The translations under genes and the position numbers were made by a program. The notes under the pieces are model-generated. The model was not told the origin of the DNA. It made no database searches and saw only the letters and a program-made list of their open reading frames with translations. A stretch of 64,000 nucleotides of DNA from Brevibacillus agri (GTDB taxonomy: Bacteria; Bacillota; Bacilli; Brevibacillales; Brevibacillaceae), in the NCBI RefSeq assembly GCF_004117055.1, contig NZ_CP026363.1:2906001-2970000 (forward strand). Direction: 5' to 3'. How positions within the stretch are numbered: position 1 is the stretch's first letter; each line of letters opens with the position of its first letter. Below are positions 17,391 through 25,842 of this stretch, piece after piece.

Positions 17391-18154
17391 CTTTCTCCAA
17401 CGTCCGCTTTTCCTACACAGGCACGCCGATTCTCGAAGACTTTGATCTGCGAGTGAAAAAAGGCGAGTTCGTCAGCATGATCGGGCCAAGCGGGATCGGA
17501 AAAAGCACGTTGTTTCAGCTTATCGCGGGACTTTTGCAGCCCGAACAGGGAGAAATCCGGCTGGGCGAGGAACGGATGGAACAGCGGCTGGGGCAGGTAG
17601 GCTACATGCCCCAGCGCGATCTGCTCATGCCGTGGCGCACGATTGTGGAAAATGCCGCCTTGCCGCTGGAGATCAAAGGCGTGCCGAAAAAGGAAGCGCA
17701 TGTGCGCGTCCGGCAAGAGCTGCCCCGGTACGGACTGCACGAGTGGGCAGACGCCTATCCTGCCCAGCTTTCCGGCGGCATGCGGCAGCGCGTCTCTTTT
17801 TTGCGGGCGCTCTTGTCCGGGACAGACCTGATGCTGCTCGACGAGCCGTTCAGCGCGCTCGATGGCATTACGCGGCTCGACATGCAGGAATGGCTGATGG
17901 AAAAATGGCAAGAGACAGGCAGTACGATGCTGATGATTACGCACGACATCGACGAGGCGATCTTGCTTGCTGACCGCGTGATCGTCCTGCTGGGCAAGCC
18001 GATTCGCCAGCCTGTGGAGCTGCACGTGTCGATTCCGCGGCCGCGAGCAGTGGGCAGCCGGAATCAGCCCGGCTTTCTGGCCTTGCGCGAACAAATCTGG
18101 GCCTTGCTGCGCACAGAGCAGTCCAGGTTGCAATCGCTGGGGAGGGAAGCGTGA
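17369..18154 (+). CDS. thiZ: Thiamin-pyrimidine ABC transporter, ATPase ThiZ
   Basis: 261 residues from GTG 17369, with AGAGAGG upstream inside tenA. Walker A GPSGIGKSTL, Q-loop GYMPQRDLLMPW, signature LSGGMRQR, Walker B LMLLDEPFSALDG and the switch His in ITHDIDEA. The nitrate/taurine/HMP-type importer ATPase. It powers ThiX/ThiY uptake of formylaminopyrimidine. Its stop overlaps the thiX start (TGATG). Confidence 0.92.
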   Translation: MAVRDQLAFSNVRFSYTGTPILEDFDLRVKKGEFVSMIGPSGIGKSTLFQLIAGLLQPEQGEIRLGEERMEQRLGQVGYMPQRDLLMPWRTIVENAALPLEIKGVPKKEAHVRVRQELPRYGLHEWADAYPAQLSGGMRQRVSFLRALLSGTDLMLLDEPFSALDGITRLDMQEWLMEKWQETGSTMLMITHDIDEAILLADRVIVLLGKPIRQPVELHVSIPRPRAVGSRNQPGFLALREQIWALLRTEQSRLQSLGREA

Positions 18155-18915
18155 TGGGCAGAGGGATCTGGTTCGGCATTTCCATCGCGCTGTTTTTCGT
18201 CGCCTGGGAGGCTGTTTGCCGCCTGCTGGCTGTGCCGCCGTTCATCTTGCCGCCGCCGAGCGCAGTCGTGCTGGCGCTGTGGGAGCTGCGCGGCTCGCTT
18301 CTCGGGCTGCATTTGTGGGCGACCTTGAAGGAAGTGCTGCTCGGCCTGTCTGTCTCGATCGTGTTTGGCGTTTTGCTCGCTTTTGCGATGAATATGAGCC
18401 GAGTCGTCGAGCGACTGGTCTATCCGTATATCGTCATATCCCAAACGATTCCAATTATAGCATTATCCCCTGTTTTTATTTTGTGGTTCGGATACGATTT
18501 GTCCGGAAAAATCGCGGTGACGATCCTGTTTACCTTTTTCCCGATTGTCGTCAATACGTATGACGGACTGCGCTCTACCGACAAAGAAATGCTGCAGCTA
18601 TTGAAAACGATGGGCGCTACCCGCTGGCAAATGTTCGCGAAGCTGCAACTGCCGTCGAGCTTGCCGCATTTTTTCAGCGGCTTGAAGGTGGCTGCGACAT
18701 ACAGTGTCGCGGGTGCAACGATCGGGGAATGGCTCGGCGCGAGCGAGGGACTTGGCTACTTCGGCAGACGGGCATCGGGCAATTTTCAGGCGCCTGCGCT
18801 GTTTGCCTCGGTCCTGCTGCTCTCCGTCCTCGGCATGCTGCTTTTCTGGCTCGTCGGGCGGATCGAGCGCCATCTGTCCCCGCACACAAAAGCGAAACAC
18901 CCAACATCCAAGTAA
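18154..18915 (+). CDS. thiX: Thiamin-pyrimidine ABC transporter, permease ThiX
   Basis: 253 residues from ATG 18154, overlapping the thiZ TGA by one base. About six membrane helices; the EAA loop is recognisable around GATRWQMFAKLQLPSSLPHFFSG and further IGEWLGASEGLGY. BPD_transp_1 superfamily. It forms the membrane channel of the pyrimidine importer. Confidence 0.9.
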   Translation: MGRGIWFGISIALFFVAWEAVCRLLAVPPFILPPPSAVVLALWELRGSLLGLHLWATLKEVLLGLSVSIVFGVLLAFAMNMSRVVERLVYPYIVISQTIPIIALSPVFILWFGYDLSGKIAVTILFTFFPIVVNTYDGLRSTDKEMLQLLKTMGATRWQMFAKLQLPSSLPHFFSGLKVAATYSVAGATIGEWLGASEGLGYFGRRASGNFQAPALFASVLLLSVLGMLLFWLVGRIERHLSPHTKAKHPTSK

Positions 18916-18936
18916 GAAAAGTAGGGAGATCAAACT

Positions 18937-19977
18937 ATGAAACCGATGAGTAATAAATGGACAAAAGTCATCCTGGCCCTGACGCTGGCTACCGGACTTG
19001 CTGCGTGCGGCAATCAGTCTGGCGCTGGCACGACCGCGCCGCAGACACCAGCTCCGGCTGAAAAAGCGGCGGAGCCTGCCGAGCTGACGATCGCGCTCGA
19101 CTGGTATCCGAATGCGGTGCACTCTTTCCTGTACGCCGCAGAGGAGCAAGGCTTTTTCAAGGAAGAAAACCTCAAGGTCAACCTGCAAATGCCATCGGAC
19201 AGCAACGATCCGCTGAAAATGGCGGCGGCAGGCAAAGTCGACCTGGCTATCAGCTACCAGCCGCAGCTCGTCCAGGCGCGCGCCGAAGGGATTCCGGTCG
19301 TGGCTGTCGCGGCACTCGTGCGCCATCCGCTCAACGTCATCATGACGCGCAAAGACGGCGACATCGACAGCCCGCAAAAGCTGGCAGGCAAAAATATCGG
19401 CTACCCGTCCATTCCGCTCGACGAATCGATCGTTCGCCAGGTGGTGAAGCATGCGGGCGCAGACGACTCCGGCCTGTCCTTTACCGACATCGGCTTTGAC
19501 ATCGTTCCGGCCTTGACTGCGAAAAAAGTAGACGCGGTAGTAGGCGGCTATATCAACCACGAACAGCTCATTCTGGAGAAAAACGGCATCCCGGTTCACG
19601 TCATCAAGCCGTCTGATTCTGGCGTGCCGGATTACTACGAGCTTGTGCTCGCGACCAGCGACGAGACGCTTGGCAAAAAGCAGCAGGCGGTCGAAGGCTT
19701 CCTGCGCGCGATTGCCAAAGGCCAAGACTACGTGAAAAACAACAAGGAAAAGGCGCTCGACTTGCTGCTCGCCAAGCAAGCCGCTGAGTTCCCGCTGGAA
19801 AAAGACATCGAAACAAAAAGTCTGGACATCCTGATTCCGTTGATGGATGCGGGCGACAAGCCGTTTGGCTCCATGACAGCCGAGTCGTGGCAAACGTTGA
19901 TCGACTGGATGAAACAAGAGAAGCTGATTACGACCGATGTGAAAGTGGAAGACATCATGCGCGATCTGGTGAAATAA
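18937..19977 (+). CDS. thiY: Thiamin-pyrimidine ABC transporter, substrate-binding lipoprotein ThiY
   Basis: 346 residues, ATG 18937 after AGGGAG. Signal peptide with lipobox GLAAC (Cys26 lipidated), then a Pro/Ala linker and an NMT1/THI5-like periplasmic-binding fold beginning LTIALDWYPNAVHSFLY. It captures the formylated pyrimidine outside the membrane. Last gene of the TPP operon; a terminator follows. Confidence 0.92.
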   Translation: MKPMSNKWTKVILALTLATGLAACGNQSGAGTTAPQTPAPAEKAAEPAELTIALDWYPNAVHSFLYAAEEQGFFKEENLKVNLQMPSDSNDPLKMAAAGKVDLAISYQPQLVQARAEGIPVVAVAALVRHPLNVIMTRKDGDIDSPQKLAGKNIGYPSIPLDESIVRQVVKHAGADDSGLSFTDIGFDIVPALTAKKVDAVVGGYINHEQLILEKNGIPVHVIKPSDSGVPDYYELVLATSDETLGKKQQAVEGFLRAIAKGQDYVKNNKEKALDLLLAKQAAEFPLEKDIETKSLDILIPLMDAGDKPFGSMTAESWQTLIDWMKQEKLITTDVKVEDIMRDLVK

Positions 19978-19999
19978 GCACAAGCGCAGAAGCAAATAG

Positions 20000-20069
20000 C
20001 AACCCCCGTTAGCCAAACAGCCCGGAACGATTTCTCGTTTCCGCAGGGCGAGGCTGTCGGGGGGTTTTG
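20000..20069 (+). terminator. Terminator of the thi operon
   Basis: AACCCCCG (20000-20007) pairs with CGGGGGGTT, with an inner pair ACAGCC / GGCTGT, followed by TTTTGC. A long, interrupted stem. Confidence 0.7.
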
Positions 20070-20089
20070 CATAAGGGGCAATAGGTGAG

Positions 20090-20164
20090 TTGACTGGAAG
20101 GTTTTTACATGGTATCTTTGAGTTAGTTATTTTGATAAATTTCTAAATATCTAATAAAGATATT
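20090..20164 (+). promoter_or_regulatory. Promoter and operator of the sdpRI cassette
   Basis: TTGACT (20090-20095), 17-bp spacer, TATCTT (20113-20118). Downstream, AATATC-TAATAAA-GATATT (20146-20164) is a perfect inverted repeat of the kind bound by ArsR-type repressors, placed between the promoter and the sdpR start at 20186. It fits autorepression. Confidence 0.65.
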
Positions 20165-20185
20165 CTGAAAGTAGGATCGATCACT

Positions 20186-20458
20186 ATGTCCATGAATCAT
20201 GCCTTTAAGGCGCTGTCTGATCCCACAAGGCGAAAAATTCTTGATCTGCTGCGGGAAAAAGACAGGACGGCCGGGGAAATTGCCGAGCATTTTCAAATGA
20301 CAAAACCGAGCATCTCGCATCACCTCAATCTGTTAAAGCAGGCGGAAATGGTTTTCGATGAGCGAAAAGGGCAAAACATTTACTACTCGTTAAATACGAC
20401 CGTTTTTCAGGACCTGTTGAAATGGTTTATTCAATTCCATTCGAAAGAGGAGTCATGA
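20186..20458 (+). CDS. sdpR: ArsR-family repressor, SdpR-like
   Basis: 90 residues. Begins FKALSDPTRRKILDLLRE, with winged-helix recognition segment MTKPSISHHLNLLKQA; no metal-binding Cys pairs. This is the SdpR type, an autorepressor relieved when its partner SdpI binds toxin. Two bases separate it from the sdpI-like gene. The start has a weak ribosome site; an alternative ATG at 20192 is three codons in. Confidence 0.85.
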   Translation: MSMNHAFKALSDPTRRKILDLLREKDRTAGEIAEHFQMTKPSISHHLNLLKQAEMVFDERKGQNIYYSLNTTVFQDLLKWFIQFHSKEES

Positions 20459-20459
20459 A

Positions 20460-21074
20460 ATGAAAATATCCCGCTTGACTATTTTGTGTTTCCTTGCCAG
20501 CGTCGTGATGGCGGTGATTTGTTATCCCTCCATGCCTGACACCATGGCCGTTCACTGGGGAATAAACGGCGAGCCGGACGGTTTTGCGCCCAAGCTCGTG
20601 GGCGTAGCTTTTGTTCCGATCATGATGGTGGTACTATTTCTGGCTTCCCGCTATCGCGAGCAGAGCTACCAAAAGTTTGCGAGCAGCAAGGACGCGATCA
20701 TGCATACGCTGATGGTTGCGCTCCTCGTCATCCACGGCCTTATCATCGGATATGGTTACGGATATATGGTGAACATGGCGACCGCAGCGACGCTCATTCT
20801 CGGGGTTTTGTTCATCACGATGGGCAATTTTATGCCGCGTTTTCGCCATAACTATATGATCGGGATTCGCACGCCGTGGACGCTGGCTAGCGAAGAGGTC
20901 TGGAAAAAGACCCACCAACTGGGGTCCCGTGTATTTTTTATCGGCGGGCTGCTCATCGTCCTCACCTCATTTTTGCCAGCACCGCTTCACTTTATCGTGC
21001 TGTTGTTTCTGATCGTGGCAACGATTCTTGTCACGATGGGGAGCAGTTACTACTATGCCAAAAGGAGGGAATAA
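20460..21074 (+). CDS. sdpI: SdpI-family immunity/signal transduction membrane protein
   Basis: 204 residues, ATG 20460 after AGAGGAG. DUF1648 at the N-terminus (MPDTMAVHWGINGEPDGFAPK) and the SdpI domain later (NYMIGIRTPWTLASEEVWKKTH). About six membrane helices. In B. subtilis SdpI gives immunity to the SdpC toxin and sequesters SdpR. The toxin operon sdpABC is not visible here. Followed directly by a CPBP protease gene. Confidence 0.85.
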   Translation: MKISRLTILCFLASVVMAVICYPSMPDTMAVHWGINGEPDGFAPKLVGVAFVPIMMVVLFLASRYREQSYQKFASSKDAIMHTLMVALLVIHGLIIGYGYGYMVNMATAATLILGVLFITMGNFMPRFRHNYMIGIRTPWTLASEEVWKKTHQLGSRVFFIGGLLIVLTSFLPAPLHFIVLLFLIVATILVTMGSSYYYAKRRE

Positions 21075-21075
21075 A

Positions 21076-21831
21076 ATGAAGAACTTGAAAATAGCGTTAT
21101 TTTTGTCGGGGCTGAGTGCGATCGGGTTTGTCGCGGCCACGCCTTACTTGCTAACCATGATAGGGGATGCGGTAGCTATGGTGCCGCTTCCGTTGCCTGC
21201 TGTGATCGCCTTGTTCGTCTTGCAGGGCAGCATCACGGCGTTTCTGCTTTCGTGGGCGGGCTTGACTTTGGCGGGCAAGGTCGGGCTGGATGCTCCGATC
21301 TTGCGGAAATGGTTGTATAAAACGGGCGGTGCATCGTTTAACCGACAAGGAATCGTGCAGGCGGTCATCTTCGGGCTGCTCGGAACGCTGATGATCTATT
21401 TGCTGGAACGGCTGATTTTTCAACCGCTCATGCCGATACTCGCGGAAAAGGCGCAAGAGTTGAATGCGCCGGTCTGGGCAGGCGTCCTGACCGCCATTCA
21501 GGGCGGAGTGTACGAGGAAGTCATGGTACGGCTGTTCATGATGACACTCGTGGTCTGGATTTTGAGCAAGCTGTTCGGGCGTCAGTCCTCTCCAAAGCCG
21601 TGGATGTACTGGATCGGAATTTTCGGCGCAGCCTTTTTGTTCGGGCTCGGCCATCTTCCGGCAGCGTCCGTCTATTTTGGAGAGATTACTCCGCTCTTGT
21701 TTGTCCGGACCATCGCCTTGAACGGGGTGGCAGGCATTTTGTTTGGCTACCTCTACTGGAAGCGCGGGCTGGAGTACGCGATGATTGCCCACGCGATCGG
21801 CGATATCCTGCTTCACGGCTTTTTGAGCTAA
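21076..21831 (+). CDS. CPBP-family intramembrane glutamic protease (Abi)
   Basis: 251 residues from ATG 21076, with AAAGGAGGG upstream; the sdpI stop is 2 bp away. Several membrane helices and the CPBP motifs: EEVMVRLFMM (Glu-Glu...Arg), FGLGHLPAAS (His) and HAIGDILLHG. The family includes bacteriocin-immunity proteins and eukaryotic CAAX proteases. Position with sdpR-sdpI suggests self-protection or processing linked to an Sdp-like toxin. Confidence 0.85.
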   Translation: MKNLKIALFLSGLSAIGFVAATPYLLTMIGDAVAMVPLPLPAVIALFVLQGSITAFLLSWAGLTLAGKVGLDAPILRKWLYKTGGASFNRQGIVQAVIFGLLGTLMIYLLERLIFQPLMPILAEKAQELNAPVWAGVLTAIQGGVYEEVMVRLFMMTLVVWILSKLFGRQSSPKPWMYWIGIFGAAFLFGLGHLPAASVYFGEITPLLFVRTIALNGVAGILFGYLYWKRGLEYAMIAHAIGDILLHGFLS

Positions 21832-21948
21832 GGGAAGCAGGTTTGTTTTTGCAACTTACTGGGAAATAACGGAATGTCTCCCGTAAACTTACAAGGTTGC
21901 GGTGAGCTAAACTTTAAAAAAATTAGAAAAAATTGGAAGTATCGCTCG

Positions 21949-22125
21949 ATGCCGGATATGCAGCTTCTCGCCCCGCTTATTGCCATTCAATTGCTTCTGA
22001 TGATTATCGCCTTGATCGACCTCGTTCGCCGCGACCCAGCCAGAGTCGCAGGCGGGAAAAAATGGCCGTGGGCGCTCGGTATCGTCTTTATTAACACCCT
22101 GGGTCCCATCGTTATTTCTTCGTAG
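21949..22125 (+). pseudogene. yxlE: YxlE-like PLDc_N membrane protein, frameshifted at the C-terminus
   Basis: From ATG 21949: two helices and the PLDc_N pattern (LIDLVRRDPARV, KWPWALGIVFINTLGPIV). After GPIV the frame ends at TAG 22123. Adding one base near 22114 gives YFFVGRKD then TAG, the normal end of this family. Thus a single-base loss probably truncates it by about ten residues. In B. subtilis YxlE is a two-helix protein acting with YxlD as anti-SigY; here it precedes yxlF/yxlG homologues. Weak ribosome site. Confidence 0.55.
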
Positions 22126-22169
22126 GCAGAAAAGACTAGCCCAAGACACGAAGAAAGGGTTGACATGGT

Positions 22170-23087
22170 TTGCGCGTAATCGAATGCGAAAGTCTCACAA
22201 AGGAATACAAAGACCATAAAGCGCTGAAGGATGTATCTTTTACCATCGACAGCATCGGCTGCGTCGGTTTTTTCGGCGGAAACGGTGCCGGGAAAACGAC
22301 GACGATCCGCATCCTCACAGGCTTGGCTGCCCCGACAGCGGGCAAGGTGAAAGTGGTCGGCTACGATGTCGTAACCGAGCGCAACAAGGTCACCAGCGAA
22401 GTCGGCTATTGCCCGCAAATTCCCGCCTTTTACAACTACATGACAGCGACTGAGTGGATGCACTGGGTAGGCAAACTGTACGGGCTGGACAAGCGTACGG
22501 TGAAAGAGCGAACCAATGAACTGTTGGAGCTGTGCGGAATCAGCGAGGCGCGGAACCGCCCGATCAGCGGCTACAGCGGAGGGATGAAACAGCGTCTGGG
22601 AATTGCCCAGGCGCTCATCCACAACCCGAAGCTGCTCGTTTTGGACGAGCCAGTCTCCGCCCTCGACCCGATGGGCAGACACGACGTTTTGCTGTTGATC
22701 GAAAAGCTGAAGCGGCACATGACCGTCTTCATGTCGACCCACATTCTCGATGACATCGAGAGAATCGCCGACCACATCATCATCATCAAAGACGGCACCG
22801 TGCTTTTGTCGTCCAGCCTGGAAGAGTTGCGGGCCAACCACGTGGAGCCGCTAATCGAGTTCAAGCTCGATCAGGAGGACCTTGATTTGACCGATGTGTT
22901 GGACGGGCTTGCGTGGGTCAGGGAGTGGAGCCAGGATGGGGGCACGTACAAGGTGATGGCCAGTGACATGGAAAAAGCCAAGGAAAGCTTGCCGCACATT
23001 CTTCTGGAGTCGGGCGGAACGCTTGCGTACTACCGTCTGTCAGCATTGACACTTCAGGATATTTTCCTAAAGGTTGTGAATGGATGA
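22170..23087 (+). CDS. yxlF: ABC transporter ATP-binding protein, YxlF-like
   Basis: 305 residues from TTG 22170, with AAAGGG about ten bases upstream. Walker A FGGNGAGKTTT, signature YSGGMKQRLGIAQ, Walker B LLVLDEPVSALDP and switch His STHILDD. A ~70-residue C-terminal extension is typical of exporters of the bacteriocin/antibiotic-resistance type. It overlaps the permease gene by 4 bp. Confidence 0.85.
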   Translation: MRVIECESLTKEYKDHKALKDVSFTIDSIGCVGFFGGNGAGKTTTIRILTGLAAPTAGKVKVVGYDVVTERNKVTSEVGYCPQIPAFYNYMTATEWMHWVGKLYGLDKRTVKERTNELLELCGISEARNRPISGYSGGMKQRLGIAQALIHNPKLLVLDEPVSALDPMGRHDVLLLIEKLKRHMTVFMSTHILDDIERIADHIIIIKDGTVLLSSSLEELRANHVEPLIEFKLDQEDLDLTDVLDGLAWVREWSQDGGTYKVMASDMEKAKESLPHILLESGGTLAYYRLSALTLQDIFLKVVNG

Positions 23088-23869
23088 CTTCCTACCCAAT
23101 GATTCGAAAAGAATTTCAGGAACTGATGAAAACGTACAAAATTCTCATCGTTCCGATTGTGTTTATCGCCTTGATGATTACACAGCCGATTACGATGAAG
23201 ATGCTGCCGGATATTTTGGCCAATTCCACCGGACTGCCGAAGGGAACGGTCATCAATATTCCCACCCCGTCTGCTCCGGAAGTGCTGTCGACGGCGATCA
23301 GCAAGTTCAGCTCGCTCGGCACTTTTGTGCTGATTCTCGTCGTCATGGGCACGATTGCCGGGGAAAAAGCGTCAGGGGTTGCCTCCATGGTATTCGTCAA
23401 GCCGGTCAGCCGGGCCAAGTACTATCTCGCCAAAGCCATTACCTATTACACGTTGACAATCGGAAGCATGCTGATCGGGATGGGGATAACCGCTTACTAC
23501 ACGGAGCTGCTTTTCGGCAAACTCGATTGGGCGCACGTGTGGCTCGGGACGTTCATGTACATACCGAATCTGTTGCTTGTCGTCACCACGACCCTTTGCG
23601 CCTCCAGCTTTTTTGCCAACGCCGTCGGGGCGGGGGGAGCGTCGCTGGTCTTCAATATCGTGGTCTTCACCGTCCCGCAATTTCTCGGCAAATTTTTGGA
23701 CATGGTCTCCCCGGGCGGATTGCCCAATGCCGCGATGATGATGATTCAGGAAAATTCGACGCTGGCTGAAGCGGCGATCACCGGGTTGCCGGGGCTGGCG
23801 GGCGTCTTTGCGCTCAACATCGTGTTTTTCTTCATGGGCTGGTACTTCCTGGAGCGATCTGAAATCTAG
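23084..23869 (+). CDS. yxlG: ABC transporter permease, YxlG-like
   Basis: 261 residues, starting in an ATGA overlap with the ATPase gene. ABC-2 type: N-terminal helix after MIRKEFQELMKTYK, a large extracytoplasmic loop (~residues 40-75) and five further helices; SGVASMVFVKPVSRAKYYLAK is the typical coupling region. With YxlF it forms an exporter of unknown substrate, in B. subtilis linked to SigY stress. Confidence 0.85.
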   Translation: MTSYPMIRKEFQELMKTYKILIVPIVFIALMITQPITMKMLPDILANSTGLPKGTVINIPTPSAPEVLSTAISKFSSLGTFVLILVVMGTIAGEKASGVASMVFVKPVSRAKYYLAKAITYYTLTIGSMLIGMGITAYYTELLFGKLDWAHVWLGTFMYIPNLLLVVTTTLCASSFFANAVGAGGASLVFNIVVFTVPQFLGKFLDMVSPGGLPNAAMMMIQENSTLAEAAITGLPGLAGVFALNIVFFFMGWYFLERSEI

Positions 23870-23884
23870 GCAGGGGGCGTCGCT

Positions 23885-24592
23885 GTGGAACACTTTTGGC
23901 TAATCTGGACGGTCAGCGTGCTGTGCGCTTTCTGCATCATCCCGGTGCAGTCCAGGACGATTCGCAGGCAAGTGCAGCTACAAGCAGAAGTCCATCCCAC
24001 TGGCAGAGTCCCGCCAGTCCCAGTCCTGGTTGCGGTGATGATGCTTCAGACCTCTGTATTGCTCGCTCTGGCGACTGCGGCAGGTTTGTGGCTTTTGCCT
24101 GCAACCGGACTGCGGCTGTGGGTGGTAGAGCACTCGTCGCAAGGAGTGGCGCTACCTTTTTCGCTCCAGGCTTTTTGGGTTGTCTCCGTCGTCTCGGGGG
24201 TTGTGGCAGGGATCGTGGTCAACTTCGTGGACCGCTGCTGGTTTCAGCCGCACATGACCGCGAAAAGGGGACAAGCAGCGATCTCATCACGATTCCTCGG
24301 TTTGCTCTCGTCTTTTTACGGTGGGGTTTGCGAGGAAGTGCTCATGCGGCTCGGGGTGATGACCGTTGTCGTGTTTTTCGCCCAGAAGCTCGGGCTTGGC
24401 GGCAGTTCCTACTGGCTCGGCATCGCTGTCGCCGCCATCGTGTTCGCTTGCGCCCACCTCCCGGGGAATTACATGACGTATGGAAAAGGCAGCATCGTCA
24501 CATGCTGGACGCCCGTAATCCCCCTTTTCTATTCTGGAGAGGGGGATTCTGTTGTCGCGCACAGAAAAAAAGCGAGTGTTTTTATAGATTAA
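23885..24592 (+). CDS. CPBP-family intramembrane protease, C-terminally truncated
   Basis: 235 residues from GTG 23885 after CAGGGGGC. Membrane helices and CPBP motifs EEVLMRLGVM and FACAHLPGN are present. The last ~35 residues (after MTYGKG) are hydrophilic and unlike the family, which should end with two more helices and a third motif. The end overlaps a hairpin (24517-24548). Probably a deletion or frameshift removed the tail. Follows yxlG by 15 bp. Confidence 0.65.
   Translation: MEHFWLIWTVSVLCAFCIIPVQSRTIRRQVQLQAEVHPTGRVPPVPVLVAVMMLQTSVLLALATAAGLWLLPATGLRLWVVEHSSQGVALPFSLQAFWVVSVVSGVVAGIVVNFVDRCWFQPHMTAKRGQAAISSRFLGLLSSFYGGVCEEVLMRLGVMTVVVFFAQKLGLGGSSYWLGIAVAAIVFACAHLPGNYMTYGKGSIVTCWTPVIPLFYSGEGDSVVAHRKKASVFID
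24517..24548 (+). repeat. Inverted repeat inside the truncated CPBP reading frame
   Basis: AATCCCCC / GGGGGATT around a 16-base loop with no T-run on the plus strand. It may be a former terminator brought into the frame by a deletion. Confidence 0.4.
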
Positions 24593-24659
24593 ACGCAGCT
24601 TCAGTGTGTGGCTGCGGTGTCAAAAAACTGCTTGTGTGAAGACAAAGGGGAGTACAACT

Positions 24660-24748
24660 TTGAAATATTTCACAAAAGATTGGTATGCCCTTTTTCAGAA
24701 ATGAAAATCGTCGCTGAAAACGTCTTGATCGAGGAACAACCGGCGTAA
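24660..24748 (+). pseudogene. Possible N-terminal remnant of a DUF4085-like protein
   Basis: TTG 24660 after GGGGAG gives MKYFTKDWYALFQK then TGA; ATG 24701 overlaps it and continues MKIVAENVLIEEQPA then TAA. The first stretch resembles the start of DUF4085 proteins of bacilli. A tiny fragment, low confidence. Otherwise the interval 24593-24974 has only structured DNA. Confidence 0.2.
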
Positions 24749-24760
24749 CGAAAAGAAAAC

Positions 24761-24825
24761 CCCCTCCGGGCAGAGGCGGCCAGCCACGGTGGCGTGGCTG
24801 GCAGATCCATGTCTGCTTGGAGGGG
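24761..24825 (-). terminator. Nested stem-loop, likely terminator for the minus-strand gene
   Basis: Outer arms CCCCTCC / GGAGGGG (24761-24767, 24819-24825), middle GCAGA / TCTGC, inner GCCAGCCAC / GTGGCTGGC (24779-24787, 24794-24802). Read on the minus strand it is followed by TTTTCTTTTC, so it can act as a terminator about 150 nt past the stop at 24975. The plus side is followed by a less T-rich stretch. Confidence 0.5.
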
Positions 24826-24974
24826 AGCCTGTTACGAGCGGCGTTTTCTTTTGCTTCCTGAACGTATTTGCTACGTTCCATTTCATCAGCGCTTCGCTTC
24901 CTGTCATGTGGGAAACGGGAAGAAAGGGGACGATGCAACGGTGATGCGAGCTGGTGCTTTCACTGCGAGAGCGG

Positions 24975-25541
24975 TTACGAAATCTGTTTTTCCGAGACGA
25001 CAGTTTCGCCGTCCTTGCCGAAAGCCGTGATGGAAAACATCTCGCCCTGTTTGACCGGGAGCTGGGCGTACCACAGACGGAAGGGGAACAGCTCGTTGTC
25101 GATAATTTCCGCCTGGAGCGCCTTTCCGGTCTTTTCGCTTACGACCATCAGGCTGTCAACTTCCGGGTCGAGAATGACGCCAAACAGCATCGGGAACGGG
25201 GAGTCGAACGGGTTTTCTTTTCCATTGGCAATGTATTGCGTGGAAAAGGCAGAATCAGGCAGCGGAACTTCGGAAACAGCGGGGATGGTGTGACTGCCGC
25301 CATTTCCCCATTTCCAGCCAAGGATCGTTTTCTTGGCAAATTCGGCGTCAATTATCTGGCTATCCTCGCGAACGAGGAAGAACAATGTGCCTTTATCTGT
25401 ACTTGCTTCATGAAAAACGGTGCCGATTTCTTCTCGCATGCTTTCGATCGCCTCAAGCGCAGTGGGAGAAGAATCGTCGGTCAGAACATAACTGAAGGTG
25501 AAGAGGGTGAGCAAACATAAAAAAAGGGCAATTCGTGTCAT
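24975..25541 (-). CDS. Exported hypothetical protein
   Basis: 188 residues; ATG complement at 25539-25541 after AGGAGAG. An N-terminal hydrophobic segment (residues 3-20) is a signal peptide or anchor without a lipobox Cys. The rest is an acidic beta-rich domain with no motif I recognise. Stand-alone, with a probable terminator near 24761-24825. Confidence 0.6.
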   Translation of the reverse strand: MTRIALFLCLLTLFTFSYVLTDDSSPTALEAIESMREEIGTVFHEASTDKGTLFFLVREDSQIIDAEFAKKTILGWKWGNGGSHTIPAVSEVPLPDSAFSTQYIANGKENPFDSPFPMLFGVILDPEVDSLMVVSEKTGKALQAEIIDNELFPFRLWYAQLPVKQGEMFSITAFGKDGETVVSEKQIS

Positions 25542-25687
25542 AGTGAACTCTCCTGTAAGTGTTTTTCCATGACAGAAAGCTTTTGCTACAGTCTTATTTT
25601 ACCAACAAATCATCATATAATCCATAGCTTATATGTGTGAATTTGCTGTGAACGGAATTACGGTTTTCTTTTCAGGCAAAACCCCCC

Positions 25688-25842
25688 TATAATAGAGAGG
25701 AATGCTTGTACGAGGGGAAGTTTTCATGAGCGACAAACACGATCAAAAAACGAACAACAAATGGGTCATCCTGGGCTTTGTCGGCTGTGTGCTGGCTTGT
25801 GCCGTCTCTATGGTGATTTTCATTTACGTCATGAGAAGCTGA
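25688..25842 (+). CDS. Small single-pass membrane protein (38 aa)
   Basis: ATG 25726 to TGA 25842, after GAGGGG; a -10 box TATAAT is at 25688-25693 (coordinates given from there). Residues 1-12 are hydrophilic (MSDKHDQKTNNKW) and 13-36 form one membrane helix. A strong terminator follows at once, so this is a compact monocistronic unit. Function unknown. Its 3' end overlaps the opposite gene's stop by about 19 bp. Confidence 0.55.

Noticed and set aside
18598-20016. 472-codon minus-strand frame
   Set aside because: Antisense to thiX and thiY, which have clear motifs.
24582-24938. 118-codon minus-strand ORF containing a plausible start MERSKYVQEAKENAARN
   Set aside because: Runs through the nested stem-loop; composition after 20 residues is not protein-like. 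A very short peptide is not excluded.
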